Shown: positions 48,784-57,551 of the stretch, piece after piece
Layout: every line of letters starts with the position of its first letter
How positions within the stretch are numbered: position 1 is the first letter of the stretch
NCBI RefSeq assembly: GCF_021390645.1
Contig: NZ_JAJEJT010000003.1
Span: forward strand, 1,426,001-1,490,000
Origin: Paraburkholderia flagellata
GTDB lineage: Bacteria > Pseudomonadota > Gammaproteobacteria > Burkholderiales > Burkholderiaceae
Length of the DNA: 64,000 nucleotides
Direction of reading: 5' to 3'
Made by a program: the position numbers and the translations under genes
Notes under the pieces: generated by a model
Database searches by the model: none
Told to the model about the DNA's origin: nothing
What the model saw: only the letters and a program-made list of their open reading frames with translations

Positions 48784-49311
48784 CTAGTGGCGTGTGTGCT
48801 GCGCGCGTGCGGCGCGTGTCTTCGCCGCCTTTTTTGCCGCGGCGGAACGGCCCGCCGCGCCCTTGGTCTGCGCAGCCTTTTTCGCGGCCGCCGAACGGCT
48901 TGCGGCAGGGCGGCGCGCCGCCGCGGTCTTCGCCTGCTTCGACACGGCTTGCGGGGATGCCCCTGTCTTGCCCTCGCGCTTGAGCACTTGCGTCGTCGTG
49001 CGCGAACGTTTGGCCTTCGATTCCGTGCCCGCGCGGCCTTTCTTCTCGCCTTGGCCTGCCGCGAGATCCTTTGCGGCCTTCTTGCGCGTCGCTTCGCTGG
49101 TCGTGCTCTGCGGCGGCGGTTTCAGATCGACACCGGCGCGCCGCGCCTTCGCCAGGCCGATCGCCACGGCCTGCTTCGCGGAGCGCACGCCATGCTTGCC
49201 CGCGCGCACGCGATCGAATTCCTCCTTCACGAATTCGCCGGCCTGGGTGCTTGCGGATTTGCCCGCGCGCTTGTCGGCGCGCGCACGCTCGATCGTTTTC
49301 TTCTCCGGCAT
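48784..49311 (-). CDS. DUF6496 protein with histone H1-like tail
   Basis: 175 residues. N-terminal DUF6496 domain (1-65: EKKTIERARADKRAGKSAST, GEFVKEEF, HGVRSAKQAVAIGLAKARRAG), followed by a 105-residue low-complexity tail rich in Ala, Lys, Arg with two SAAAKKAA repeats near the C-terminus, like bacterial histone H1-type proteins. Probably binds nucleic acid through the tail. AGGAGAG precedes the ATG at 49311. Confidence 0.82.
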   Translation of the reverse strand: MPEKKTIERARADKRAGKSASTQAGEFVKEEFDRVRAGKHGVRSAKQAVAIGLAKARRAGVDLKPPPQSTTSEATRKKAAKDLAAGQGEKKGRAGTESKAKRSRTTTQVLKREGKTGASPQAVSKQAKTAAARRPAASRSAAAKKAAQTKGAAGRSAAAKKAAKTRAARAQHTRH

Positions 49312-49379
49312 TTTGGCTCTCCTGAATGAGTGACCCACTCGTTCCAGCAAGCGCCGTTCCACGCATGCGCGGCAAGACA

Positions 49380-50291
49380 TCAGACCGGAACAAATGCCGG
49401 GCGCGGATCAGCCGCGAGGATTTCGGCGACGAAGTCGAGAAACACGCGCGTCTTGTTCGGCAGCCGCCTGCCTGAGGGATGCACGCCGTGGACGGGCAAC
49501 GGCGGCGGCGCGAAATTCTCCAGCACGCTGACGACCGAGCCGCTTGCAATCTCCGCTGCGAAGAGCCAACCCGGCGCCTGCACCAACCCCATATGGGCGA
49601 GGACTGCGGCACGGATCTGTTCCGCGTCGCCGGTGCGGAAATTGCCGGACGGAACATACACGCCCCGTCCTTCGACGTTCCCGAAGCGCCAGGCTCTCGG
49701 CTCGTGCATGGGCGCGAAAACGACACAGGTATGGCGCTCGATATCTTGTGGCGACTCGGGGCGCCCATGTTTTTCGAGGTATTCCGGCGTCGCGACGACA
49801 ACGACCGGACTCGAGGCCAGATGCCTCGAAATCATCGAGGAGTCGGCAAGCGGTCCGCTTTTGATCGAAAGGTCGAAGCCTTCCTCGACGAGATTGATGT
49901 TTCGCTCCGTTGCGGAAAGGTCCACGCACACCTGCGGATATCGGGAGAAAAACACTGGCAGGTGCGGCACGATATACAGCCGGCCAAAAACCGGCGGCAC
50001 GGTGACGCGAATCAGCCCGCTCGGGGACATCTGACCATGCCCGACGGAAGCCTCTAGCTCGGTAAAGTCGCCGATGATGCGCAAGCCCGCTTCATAGACC
50101 GACTGACCGGTCTCGGTGAGCGTCATGCTGCGCGACGTGCGCCTGACCAGTTGAGCGCCAAGATGGCGTTCGAGCGAGGCGATCTGCTTGCTGACCGCAG
50201 GCTGGCCCACGCCGATGTCGCGCGCCGCCGCAGCGAAACTCCCGCTTTCGACGATGCGAATGAAAAGTTTGAGCGCGTCGAGCCGGTCCAT
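49380..50291 (-). CDS. LysR family transcriptional regulator
   Basis: 303-residue LysR-type regulator: HTH 3-60 (FIRIVESGSFAAAARDIGVGQPAVSKQ) and CrgA-like effector domain. Divergent from the alpha/beta hydrolase at 50416; the gap contains a dyad and direct repeat (50313-50365) that look like its binding sites. Confidence 0.88.
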   Translation of the reverse strand: MDRLDALKLFIRIVESGSFAAAARDIGVGQPAVSKQIASLERHLGAQLVRRTSRSMTLTETGQSVYEAGLRIIGDFTELEASVGHGQMSPSGLIRVTVPPVFGRLYIVPHLPVFFSRYPQVCVDLSATERNINLVEEGFDLSIKSGPLADSSMISRHLASSPVVVVATPEYLEKHGRPESPQDIERHTCVVFAPMHEPRAWRFGNVEGRGVYVPSGNFRTGDAEQIRAAVLAHMGLVQAPGWLFAAEIASGSVVSVLENFAPPPLPVHGVHPSGRRLPNKTRVFLDFVAEILAADPRPAFVPV

Positions 50292-50312
50292 CGTTTCTTC
50301 CTCAAAACTTCC

Positions 50313-50365
50313 TGATTGGAATGGATTCTATTCCATCAGGCCTTCTTCCATGCGGTGATTGGAAT
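50313..50365. promoter_or_regulatory. LysR-type operator repeats before the esterase
   Basis: Dyad TGGAAT-N7-ATTCCA (50317-50335), whose left side TGATTGGAAT recurs as a direct repeat at 50356-50365, 43 bases (about four helical turns) on. This fits a LysR recognition plus activation site. Confidence 0.55.
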
Positions 50366-50415
50366 CGATATCGTCATGCCCATCGACGACGCACTCACGC
50401 AACGAAGGAGCCATG

Positions 50416-51351
50416 ATGAGCATCGGACAACGCGCAAACCTGATCGAAATGCGGCACAGCCTGAGCGATAGCGACCGTGACGCAGCGAGGGCCGCGATCG
50501 CGCGCATGCAACGGCATTTCAGCGATTTCAATGGAACGATGCGCGAGGCGTACGACGCCATGACCGTGCAGACGCCGGTGGCGGAGGGCGTGGGTCTCGA
50601 AAGCGTCGGAAATGCGGACGTAGAGGGATGGTGGATCCGGCCACGATCCGCGCCGGCCCATCGCGCGATCCTGTTCCTGCACGGCGGCGCCTTTGTGCTC
50701 GGGTCTGCGAGCGGGTATCGCGGCTTTGCGAGTCAGATCGCGGTGCGCGCGGGCGTTGACACTTTTGTTCTCGACTATCCGCTTGCGCCTGAGCATCCGT
50801 TTCCCGCGGCGCACGATGCCGTGTTAGCCGCGCTGCGGTGGCTGGCGAACTGCGGCATACGCGAAGTCGCCCTCATTGGCGATTCAGCAGGCGGCGGCCT
50901 GGCGCTTGCGGTTCCGGGCGTGGAGGAGCGCCGGGCGTTGAACATCGCGAGCGTAGCCGCTTTTTCGCCGTGGGTTGATCTTGCGTTCACGGGGCCGTCG
51001 TTCCATAGCGAAGCGACCCACGATCCGGTCTTGACGCGGCCCGTGCTCGCCAATGCCGCCGCGGCGTACCTTGGCGCTGCCGATCCCACGGATGGACGCG
51101 CGTCGCCGCTGCATGCCATTCCCGCGCGCCTGCCGCCCATCGCGCTCCAGGTGGGCACGGACGAACTCCTGTTCGACGACGCGCGGCGTTATGCGGCGGC
51201 TGCGGCAGAGCAGGGCAACACGGTGCAGCTGGAAGTCTACGAAGGACTGCACCACGTGTTCCAGCGATCCACCCATGAACTGGCGAGCGCCGGGTACGCG
51301 TTGGATCAGGTGGCGAGATTCATCTCGCGAAACTGGACGCTTGACGCTTAA
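50416..51351 (+). CDS. alpha/beta hydrolase, HSL-type esterase
   Basis: 311-residue hormone-sensitive-lipase-like (family IV) carboxylesterase. Oxyanion motif HGGAF, nucleophile elbow GDSAGGG (Ser), acid in the VGTDELLFDDA segment and His in GLHHVF form the triad. ATG at 50416 has GGAG at five bases; 50413 is the alternative. No signal peptide. Controlled probably by the divergent LysR regulator. Substrate: short-chain acyl esters by family. Confidence 0.9.
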   Translation: MSIGQRANLIEMRHSLSDSDRDAARAAIARMQRHFSDFNGTMREAYDAMTVQTPVAEGVGLESVGNADVEGWWIRPRSAPAHRAILFLHGGAFVLGSASGYRGFASQIAVRAGVDTFVLDYPLAPEHPFPAAHDAVLAALRWLANCGIREVALIGDSAGGGLALAVPGVEERRALNIASVAAFSPWVDLAFTGPSFHSEATHDPVLTRPVLANAAAAYLGAADPTDGRASPLHAIPARLPPIALQVGTDELLFDDARRYAAAAAEQGNTVQLEVYEGLHHVFQRSTHELASAGYALDQVARFISRNWTLDA

Positions 51352-51359
51352 GGCGTGCC

Positions 51360-52898
51360 TCAGCCCCGCTTGCGCACCTGCCCGACGGCGCGCTCGCGCG
51401 CCGCCTGCGCCTGCTGGACGAGCCGGTAGGCGGTGTAGTACTTGTAGATATTGCGCACGTAAGTGGTCGTCTCCAGCCCGATCTTCTCGCCAGCCACGAT
51501 CTCGACGTTATTGAACCATTTGTCGGGCGAGAGCCCTTGGTCGGCTGCTTCGGTGCGCAGCTTCGCGATCCTCGCCGGACCCGCGTTGTAGCTCGCGAAC
51601 GCGAAGAGGGCGCGATCCGAGTCGGAAAAATGCGCATCCGGGAAGTAGCGGGACATCAGGAGGTCCAGGTATTTCGCGCCGGCATGGATGTTCGATTCCG
51701 TCACGCGGATGTCGCCGACGTCCAGTTCCTTCCCGGTCGCCGGCATGAGCTGCATGATGCCGATCGCACCTACGTGGCTGCGTGCATTCTGGTTGAGCTG
51801 CGATTCCTGGAACCCCTGCGCGGCAAGCATCAATGGATCGAAGCGATATTGCGCACCGTACTTGTCGAACAGACCGATCATTTGCTTGAAGCGCTTAAGT
51901 TCCGCTTCCTCGGTATTGCTGGTGATCTGCTTGACGCGCTGCAGTTCCTGCTTCAGGCGCACTTCCGCCACGCTGTGCTTTTTCACGTAGCCAACGTAGA
52001 AGTCGGTGATGGCCTGCTGGAGTTTGGGACTCTGCTTGCGAATCGCCCAGCCTATGTAGCCAGCGTCGCGCACGGCCATGTCGTCGTGCACCACGATGCT
52101 GGGCAGCACCTGCGCCCAGAAATCTGCCTTCCAGTCGTCGACGACGAGGATCTGGACGAGCCCGACATTGAGCATCTCCATGGCGTCCTCGTCCTCGAGC
52201 GCGTCGGGCAGCATCACCAGCTTCATCGGCGGCTTGCCGTCTTTTTTGAAGCGTGCGTTCAGAGCGTTGAGGCTCTCGAAGTAGCTGCTGCTCGCGCGGA
52301 CGTGCACTGTCTTGCCGCTCAGGTCGTCGAGCTTCGCGAGCGCGGGTGACTTCGGGCCGGTGACGATCAATTCGCGAACTGGCGGTCGGTCTCGCGGCGC
52401 GACGAAGTCGACTAGCTTCAGCCGCGTTTCCGTGGCGGTCAGATTGCCGGCGGCAATGTCGCCCTTGCCGGCCAGGAGACCCGGAATAAGCTGGTCGCGC
52501 GTCGTCGGGATGATCAGGAGCGTCAATGGACGTTTGCCGAGACGGCTCCGGTACTTCTTGTTCAGGTAGCGCTCGAAGTCGCGCATGAGCCCGGCGGTCA
52601 GCCCGCGCTCATGGCCGAGTTCGTTGAAATAGAGTGTCCTGCTGTACGGCACCAGGACGCGGATCAGCCGACGGTCGATCATGGCGTCGAAATCGCCAAA
52701 GCTCGGCTGGTTCGTGATGTCGATCCGGCGGGCTGCCGCTGCAGGCCGCCGCGGTGGCGCACCGACTGGCGCTTTCGTCGCGGCCTGTGACGCAGCGGCT
52801 TGCGCAGGCGTTCCCTGGGCCGCGAGGCAACCTGCCTGCCGGCCGGCAATGCTCATCCCGAAAGCCAGGATGAACAGCAACGTATGAACAATACGCAT
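51360..52898 (-). CDS. MltF-like membrane-bound lytic transglycosylase
   Basis: 512 residues: signal peptide (1-27), family 3 SBP-like regulatory domain (about 70-305) and C-terminal SLT lytic transglycosylase domain (340-500) with catalytic Glu in GFQESQLNQNARS, GIMQLMPATG and SYNAGPARI. It cleaves peptidoglycan with formation of 1,6-anhydro-muropeptides. The domain order is that of MltF, but with a Pro/Ala-rich linker (about 28-58). ATG at 52898 begins a good signal peptide. Convergent with the esterase (8 bases). Confidence 0.9.
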   Translation of the reverse strand: MRIVHTLLFILAFGMSIAGRQAGCLAAQGTPAQAAASQAATKAPVGAPPRRPAAAARRIDITNQPSFGDFDAMIDRRLIRVLVPYSRTLYFNELGHERGLTAGLMRDFERYLNKKYRSRLGKRPLTLLIIPTTRDQLIPGLLAGKGDIAAGNLTATETRLKLVDFVAPRDRPPVRELIVTGPKSPALAKLDDLSGKTVHVRASSSYFESLNALNARFKKDGKPPMKLVMLPDALEDEDAMEMLNVGLVQILVVDDWKADFWAQVLPSIVVHDDMAVRDAGYIGWAIRKQSPKLQQAITDFYVGYVKKHSVAEVRLKQELQRVKQITSNTEEAELKRFKQMIGLFDKYGAQYRFDPLMLAAQGFQESQLNQNARSHVGAIGIMQLMPATGKELDVGDIRVTESNIHAGAKYLDLLMSRYFPDAHFSDSDRALFAFASYNAGPARIAKLRTEAADQGLSPDKWFNNVEIVAGEKIGLETTTYVRNIYKYYTAYRLVQQAQAARERAVGQVRKRG

Positions 52899-53030
52899 GG
52901 CGCCAGGGACGCGTGTTCCGCCCATTCCCATCATGTCACAACGGCATGGGCTGGATATGGGCCGATGGTCCTATAGCGCAAGTTTTTCGGCGGCGCTCGA
53001 CCGCCCGGTGGCGGCGAGCGGGAATCGTTG

Positions 53031-53411
53031 CTACTTCGCCGACGTCATGACGTCGCAGCCGCCGTGGGTGCCGGTGTTCTTCAGGGTAAGCGTGAGCCGG
53101 CTGCCCCTGTTCGCCGTGATGATCTGCCCGTAGCTCACCGTGGGAATGAACTGGATATCCGGCGCCACGGCCACAGGGGGATTCCTTGCCCCGTCAACGG
53201 TCAGGTCGAGCTCCACGGTGACCGAGTCGATGGCGACGCCCATATCCTGCTTCCGGTCGGCTTGTTCTTTCCGGAAATTGCACAGGCCTGAGAGAACCTG
53301 CTCGAGGGCGGTCGGGATATCAACCGGCTTGCCCGGCGGGATCGGCGGCGTGTTGCAGCCAACGATCAAGAATGGCAAAGCGCAAAGGACCACATATCGG
53401 CAGGCGCGCAT
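53031..53411 (-). CDS. small lipoprotein, trypco2-like
   Basis: 126-residue lipoprotein with lipobox IVGC. The remaining domain (IPTALEQVL ... VTVELDLTV ... FIPTVSYGQII ... GSRLTLTLKN) resembles the trypsin-co-occurring domain 2 (trypco2) beta fold, which occurs with trypsin-like protease defence modules; none is found here. Function unknown. Confidence 0.65.
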   Translation of the reverse strand: MRACRYVVLCALPFLIVGCNTPPIPPGKPVDIPTALEQVLSGLCNFRKEQADRKQDMGVAIDSVTVELDLTVDGARNPPVAVAPDIQFIPTVSYGQIITANRGSRLTLTLKNTGTHGGCDVMTSAK

Positions 53412-53542
53412 CGGGTTCCCCTGTTGTGAGCCGAAGAATGGCTTTGTCGAAGGGTGCCACGTGCGGACGCCCGGTCAATCGGACCTAGGTCCTAGGGACG
53501 GCGCAATGGCCAGAAGCGACTTCGCCCGCGTTGCCCGGCGAG

Positions 53543-53944
53543 CTAGCCCGTCAAGCGCGCCCACAGCGTTCGTATGCGGCGCGCATCGTCCTCGAACAGA
53601 TACGCGGCAGCGAGCGCAAACACGCCGGACACGACTCCTGTCGCGACGTGTTCGAGAACATGAATGCGATACTGACTCGTATGAGCGTAGGCGTCGCCGA
53701 TCACGGTCAGGCAGCCAACCAGCAGTGCGTTGCCATAGCGATTCGCGTACCACTTCGTCGCTGGCGTGAAGGTGAGCAGCACGGCCAGCGCGCCGGTGAA
53801 GAGCCCGGTCTTCAAGGCGATGGACCAGTGGGCCAGGCTCATGACGTTGGTCCAGCTCCCCGGCATGCAGGTCATGCACGCGCTGGTTGGCTGCCAGAAG
53901 CGCTGGATGAAGAGTTTCATGCGGCGTTGCCATTCGCTTCCCAT
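53543..53944 (-). CDS. small inner membrane protein, function unknown
   Basis: 133 residues with about three hydrophobic helices (46-65, 74-90, 102-119). N-terminus carries CMTCMPGSW, a CxxC motif. GGGAG precedes the ATG at 53944. It sits downstream of the Met-rich mrpX gene on the same strand, after a large hairpin, so it may be a weakly co-expressed extra gene of that island. Not recognised. Confidence 0.6.
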   Translation of the reverse strand: MGSEWQRRMKLFIQRFWQPTSACMTCMPGSWTNVMSLAHWSIALKTGLFTGALAVLLTFTPATKWYANRYGNALLVGCLTVIGDAYAHTSQYRIHVLEHVATGVVSGVFALAAAYLFEDDARRIRTLWARLTG

Positions 53945-54061
53945 GACGTGCTCCCGGTGCGGGGTGGGCGGCCCCGCCGAAATCGTGCATCGCGAGCGCA
54001 CAGTGGCGAGGCGCGCGCGGTGCGCTCCCGGCGCAAGCTACGCCAAGAGCACACTGCCAGC

Positions 54062-54090
54062 ATTGAACCCGGATTCAACCCGGGTTCAAT
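54062..54090 (-). other. inverted repeat after mrpX
   Basis: Perfect 11-base-pair inverted repeat ATTGAACCCGG / CCGGGTTCAAT with a 7-base loop, beginning inside the mrpX stop codon. No T run follows; it may act as an RNA end or attenuator between mrpX and the membrane protein. Confidence 0.55.
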
Positions 54091-54352
54091 GCGCCATGGC
54101 GCCCGACGCCGGATGATCCATGCCCATCGCGTCTTTCTTCATGGGCTTGTCCATTTTATCGTGGCTCATCGCACCGTCCTTGCTCATCGTGTCGTGCGAC
54201 ATGCCGCCTTTGCCCATGGTGTCCTTGTGCATCGAGTCTTGCGACATGCCGTCATTCGACATCGCGCCGCTTGCCTGCGCGAATGCGCCGCTCGCGCTTA
54301 CGCTCAACAGGGCGGCTGAGATGGCGATTGCTGCGAATCGGATCGTGTTCAT
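54086..54352 (-). CDS. mrpX: Met-rich periplasmic MxKDx-repeat protein (MrpX-like)
   Basis: 88-residue precursor with signal peptide (cleaved after AFA). The mature 63 residues are built of degenerate MxxDx pentapeptide units (GMSQD, SMHKD, TMGKG, GMSHD, TMSKD) and contain 12 Met (19%), plus His and Asp. This is the MxKDx pentapeptide family. In Azospira suillum, MrpX of this kind is a sacrificial scavenger of hypochlorite: its Met is oxidised and then reduced by YedY1. Adjacent yedY1, yedZ1, sigF and nrsF here make the same role likely. Confidence 0.85.
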   Translation of the reverse strand: MNTIRFAAIAISAALLSVSASGAFAQASGAMSNDGMSQDSMHKDTMGKGGMSHDTMSKDGAMSHDKMDKPMKKDAMGMDHPASGAMAH

Positions 54353-54443
54353 TTGCGTTGCTCCTTGCTGGGTGGGAAAAGCCGTTGCCTTTTTCGGGCG
54401 GAAGTGAAACGGAGCCGTCGCGCGAAGCGGCGGCGGGAAGATG

Positions 54444-55220
54444 TCACGAACCGCCGAACCAGTTGTAGCCCTGGTCGACCCAGTAGCCGCCTGGATACGT
54501 ATTCGTGACGAAAATCTCGACGATGTGCTTGGGGTTCTTGTAGCCGAGCTTCGTCGGCATGCGCAGCTTCATCGGGTAGCCGTATTTCGCGGGCAGGCGC
54601 TCGCCGTCGTAGTCGAAAGCAAGCAAGGTCTGCGGATGCAGCGCCGTAGGCATGTCGATGCTTTCGTAGTAGTTGTCGGCGCAACGAAAGCCCACGTATT
54701 TCGCGGTGAGATCGGCGTCGACACGCCGCAGGAAATGCGCGAACGGCGTGCCGCCCCAACGGCCTATCGCGCTCCAGCCTTCCACGCAGATATGCCGCGT
54801 GATTTGCTCGGCGTGCGGCAGCGCGTACAACTCGGGCAGCGTCCAGACGCGCTGGCCCTTGACGAGTCCGCTGATCTTCAGCCGATAGTCGCCGCCATCG
54901 ACGACAGGCGCCTCGCTTTCGCTATAGAACGCGTTGAAGGGAAAGGGGCGCGTGAGCTGGGCTTCGGTGTACGTTGGCGCGAGCCGGGTGGGGTCGAACA
55001 GCCACCCCTGCACGCGATCGTTGAGCCGGGAAACGGCAGTGAGGAAGGTGTTGACCGAGGCGTCGTCGGTGATCGTGCAGCCAGTGAGCAGCGAAAGACC
55101 GCCGAGCGTGAGCATGCGCTTGCCGAACAGGCGCCGTGACGGCATGTCGAGTTCGCGCCGTGCATCGGCAAGAATCGCCGCGCGGTCGAGTTCGATGATC
55201 TTGCGGTCTGGCGTTTTCAT
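54444..55220 (-). CDS. yedY1: molybdopterin methionine-sulfoxide reductase YedY1
   Basis: 258-residue sulfite-oxidase-fold protein of the YedY/MsrP group. Tat-type twin-arginine signal (SRRLFGK, 28-34) leading to a lipobox-like LLTGC; molybdenum ligand Cys145 in HICVEGWSAIGRWGG. Periplasmic reductase of methionine sulfoxide, receiving electrons from the neighbouring heme b protein. Substrate is probably the oxidised MrpX, as shown in Azospira. AAGGATTCC precedes the ATG. Confidence 0.88.
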   Translation of the reverse strand: MKTPDRKIIELDRAAILADARRELDMPSRRLFGKRMLTLGGLSLLTGCTITDDASVNTFLTAVSRLNDRVQGWLFDPTRLAPTYTEAQLTRPFPFNAFYSESEAPVVDGGDYRLKISGLVKGQRVWTLPELYALPHAEQITRHICVEGWSAIGRWGGTPFAHFLRRVDADLTAKYVGFRCADNYYESIDMPTALHPQTLLAFDYDGERLPAKYGYPMKLRMPTKLGYKNPKHIVEIFVTNTYPGGYWVDQGYNWFGGS

Positions 55221-55276
55221 CTGGAATCCTTATCAACAGATGTGGATGACGTCTCTCGTTGCATCGGGCCGCGTGT

Positions 55277-55915
55277 TCAGCGGCCGCGAAGCATGGTGAG
55301 CAACGAGCGCGGCACGAGCGCGACCATCGTCACGTGAACGAGCACGAATGCCGCAAGCAACGTCATTGCGCAAAAGTGCACCACACGCGCGCGGTCGTAT
55401 CCGCCCATCAATTCGCGCAGCAGCGGAAACTGCACCGACTTCCAGATCGCAAGGCCCGAAAGCACGAGCACGACGAGATCGGCGATCGCGACGAGATAGG
55501 CGAGTTTCTGCACGGCGTTGTACTGGCTCAGGTCAGCGTGAGAAAGCCGGCCTGTCAACGCGGCGCGCAGATCATGCAATACGGCGCGCGCGCTCAGCGG
55601 GAAGAACTTCGTGCGCCAGCGGCCTGTCGCGAGATTCATGCCGAGATAGAAGAGTCCGTTGAAAAACAGCAGCCACATTGCCGCGAAATGCCATTGCAGC
55701 GCGCCGCCGAGCCAGCCGCCGAGCGTGATCGATGTGGGTATGACGAATTGCGCAAACACGGGCGACGCATCGTAGATGCGCCAGCCGGAAAGCATCATGA
55801 CGAGCGCCGCGAGCGCGTTGAGCCAATGCGTGATGCGTAGCCAGAGCGGCTGGATTGCGCGCGGGTGGCGAATGCGTGCTTCAAGTGCGGGCGTTTCACC
55901 GATCGACGTTTGCAT
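55277..55915 (-). CDS. yedZ1: cytochrome b membrane subunit YedZ1-like
   Basis: 212-residue heme b membrane protein of the cytochrome b561/b6-like type. Four or more helices with candidate heme His in ITHWLNA, LQWHFAAMW, VVHFCAM and FVLVHVTM. First gene of the yedZ1-yedY1-mrpX unit; carries electrons from the quinone pool to YedY1. The promoter at 55949-55975 lies 33 bases upstream. Confidence 0.82.
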   Translation of the reverse strand: MQTSIGETPALEARIRHPRAIQPLWLRITHWLNALAALVMMLSGWRIYDASPVFAQFVIPTSITLGGWLGGALQWHFAAMWLLFFNGLFYLGMNLATGRWRTKFFPLSARAVLHDLRAALTGRLSHADLSQYNAVQKLAYLVAIADLVVLVLSGLAIWKSVQFPLLRELMGGYDRARVVHFCAMTLLAAFVLVHVTMVALVPRSLLTMLRGR

Positions 55916-55948
55916 GGCGATTCCTCGTTGGCGCAGCGTTGACAGTGA

Positions 55949-55975
55949 ATTCGCTGTGGCGCGCGCGGCGGTTAC
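55949..55975 (-). promoter_or_regulatory. SigF-type promoter for yedZ1-yedY1-mrpX
   Basis: On the minus strand: GTAACC (55975-55970), 16-base spacer, CGAAT (55953-55949), then 33 bases to the yedZ1 ATG. The same GTAACC-N16-CGAA pattern, on the opposite strand, precedes sigF, and matches the group of ECF promoters with a GTAACC -35. Confidence 0.8.
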
Positions 55976-56033
55976 AGCGCGTCGGGAAAAAAATCGCGGG
56001 ACCGGGGGCGGCCAAAAATATATCGCTGCGCCT

Positions 56034-56059
56034 GTAACCCGGCTGGCGCGGCGAACGAA
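56034..56059 (+). promoter_or_regulatory. SigF-type promoter for sigF-nrsF
   Basis: GTAACC (56034-56039), 16-base spacer, CGAA (56056-56059), the mirror of the yedZ1 promoter. Transcripts should start near 56066, implying sigF autoregulation. Confidence 0.75.
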
Positions 56060-56286
56060 CTACCCACAACGGGCGTACGTGCTCGCGCCACGGGGAGAAG
56101 CAAAAGGTGGGCTTGACTAGCACATGGCCGACGATGACGGAAGGGGCGGCGCCCGTCGCGCCCGCCCTCGGCCCGCATGGCGTTGCGGCGCGCGAAGCGT
56201 TCGGCTACGCTCACGCGAGCGGGCGCGAGTGCGGCGGCGTTCGTAATAATTTTGAAAGCTCACCATCGCAAGACCTGGCGAGCGCC

Positions 56287-56880
56287 ATGCCCGCAAGCCC
56301 GCCAACGTATCGTCGCGACAATCCAGGACGACCTTTGCACTCAGCGGAAACCCGTCTCAAAGCGCTTTTTGTCAGGGGCCTCGAAGGAGACGCGCAAGCG
56401 TATCGCGACTTCCTCGAGGAACTCACGCGTCATTTGCGTGGCTACCTGCGCCGACGCATTCCGCAATTGCGCGACGACGTCGAGGACCTCGTGCAGGAGA
56501 TCCTGCTAGCGGTCCACAACGCGCGTCACACATGGCGCCCCGACGAACCGCTCACGGCCTGGGTGCACGCGATCGCCCGCTACAAGCTAATGGACTTTTT
56601 CCGCTCGCGCGCACGCCGCGACGTGCTCAACGATCCGCTCGACGATCACACCGATCTCTTCGCCGAGCCCGACGACGAACCCGCGCAGGCGCGCCGTGAT
56701 ATCGGCAAACTGCTCGACCAGTTGCCCGACAAGCAGCGCCTGCCTATCGTCCACGTAAAGCTCGAAGGGCTTTCGGTCGTGGAAACGGCGAAGCTCACGG
56801 GACTGTCCGAATCGGCGGTCAAGGTAGGGATTCATCGCGGTCTGAAAGCGCTTGCCGCGCGCATCAGGGGAGCGCAATGA
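56287..56880 (+). CDS. sigF: ECF sigma factor SigF
   Basis: 197-residue ECF sigma factor. Region 2 (about 45-110) with [20 protein letters not shown] and [15 protein letters not shown]; region 4 (about 135-190) with [28 protein letters not shown]. It directs RNA polymerase to GTAACC-N16-CGAA promoters and is held by NrsF, with the overlapping stop/start (4 bases). The ATG at 56287 matches family N-termini but lacks a ribosome site; an in-frame GTG at 56107 with GGGGAG upstream is the alternative, 60 residues longer. Confidence 0.87.
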   Translation: MPASPPTYRRDNPGRPLHSAETRLKALFVRGLEGDAQAYRDFLEELTRHLRGYLRRRIPQLRDDVEDLVQEILLAVHNARHTWRPDEPLTAWVHAIARYKLMDFFRSRARRDVLNDPLDDHTDLFAEPDDEPAQARRDIGKLLDQLPDKQRLPIVHVKLEGLSVVETAKLTGLSESAVKVGIHRGLKALAARIRGAQ

Positions 56881-57518
56881 AAACCGACGATCTGATCAAC
56901 CTGCTTGCCACGGGCGATGCGCGCGTGGACCGCAAGGCTGCGCTGCGCCGCTTCGCGCGGGCGCTGCTGCTCGGCTTCGCGGGCTCGGTCGTGCTGATGA
57001 GCGTGGTGTTCGGCGTGCGGCGCGATCTCATGAGTGTCATGCACACGTCGATATTCTGGGTGAAGCTCGCGTTCCCGTTGTGTGTTGCGGCCGCTGCCGC
57101 GCTCGTGGTCAGCCGCATAGGGCGGCCGGGCCAGCGTGGCGGCTATGCGTGGGCACTGGTGGCGCTGCCGTTCGTCGCCGTACTGGCGCTCGCGTGGCTC
57201 GCGCTGGGCGACGCGGCGCCCGCGCAGCGCGTGCCGCTCGTGCTCGGCCACACATGGCGCACATGCCCGTTCAATATCGTGCTGCTGTCGGTGCCCACGT
57301 TCGTGGCCGTGTTCTGGGCTGTGCGCGGTCTCGCGCCCACCCGCCTGCGCACGGCGGGGGCGGCGGCCGGGCTCTTTGCGAGCGCGCTCGCAACCATCGC
57401 GTATTGCCTCCATTGCCCGGAGATGAGCCCGGCGTTCTGGAGCGTCTGGTATGTGATCGGCATGTTGCTGCCCGCCTGCATCGGCGCGTGGCTCGGGCCG
57501 CGGCTGCTGCGCTGGTAA
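56877..57518 (+). CDS. nrsF: NrsF family membrane anti-sigma factor (DUF1109)
   Basis: 213-residue DUF1109 protein with six predicted helices. N-terminal cytoplasmic segment (1-25, [19 protein letters not shown]) is the sigma-binding portion in this family. Cys130 and Cys180 (with 177 in YCLHC) fit the conserved cysteines of Caulobacter NrsF that sense oxidants or heavy metals. Oxidation should release SigF. Overlaps sigF by 4 bases. Confidence 0.9.
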   Translation: MKTDDLINLLATGDARVDRKAALRRFARALLLGFAGSVVLMSVVFGVRRDLMSVMHTSIFWVKLAFPLCVAAAAALVVSRIGRPGQRGGYAWALVALPFVAVLALAWLALGDAAPAQRVPLVLGHTWRTCPFNIVLLSVPTFVAVFWAVRGLAPTRLRTAGAAAGLFASALATIAYCLHCPEMSPAFWSVWYVIGMLLPACIGAWLGPRLLRW

Positions 57519-57551
57519 CGGCGTGCGCCGCTCAACGCGAATTGGCGCGCG

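Noticed and set aside
57519..57551. Terminator between nrsF and clcB
   Set aside because: The 33-base gap has no stable stem with a T run.
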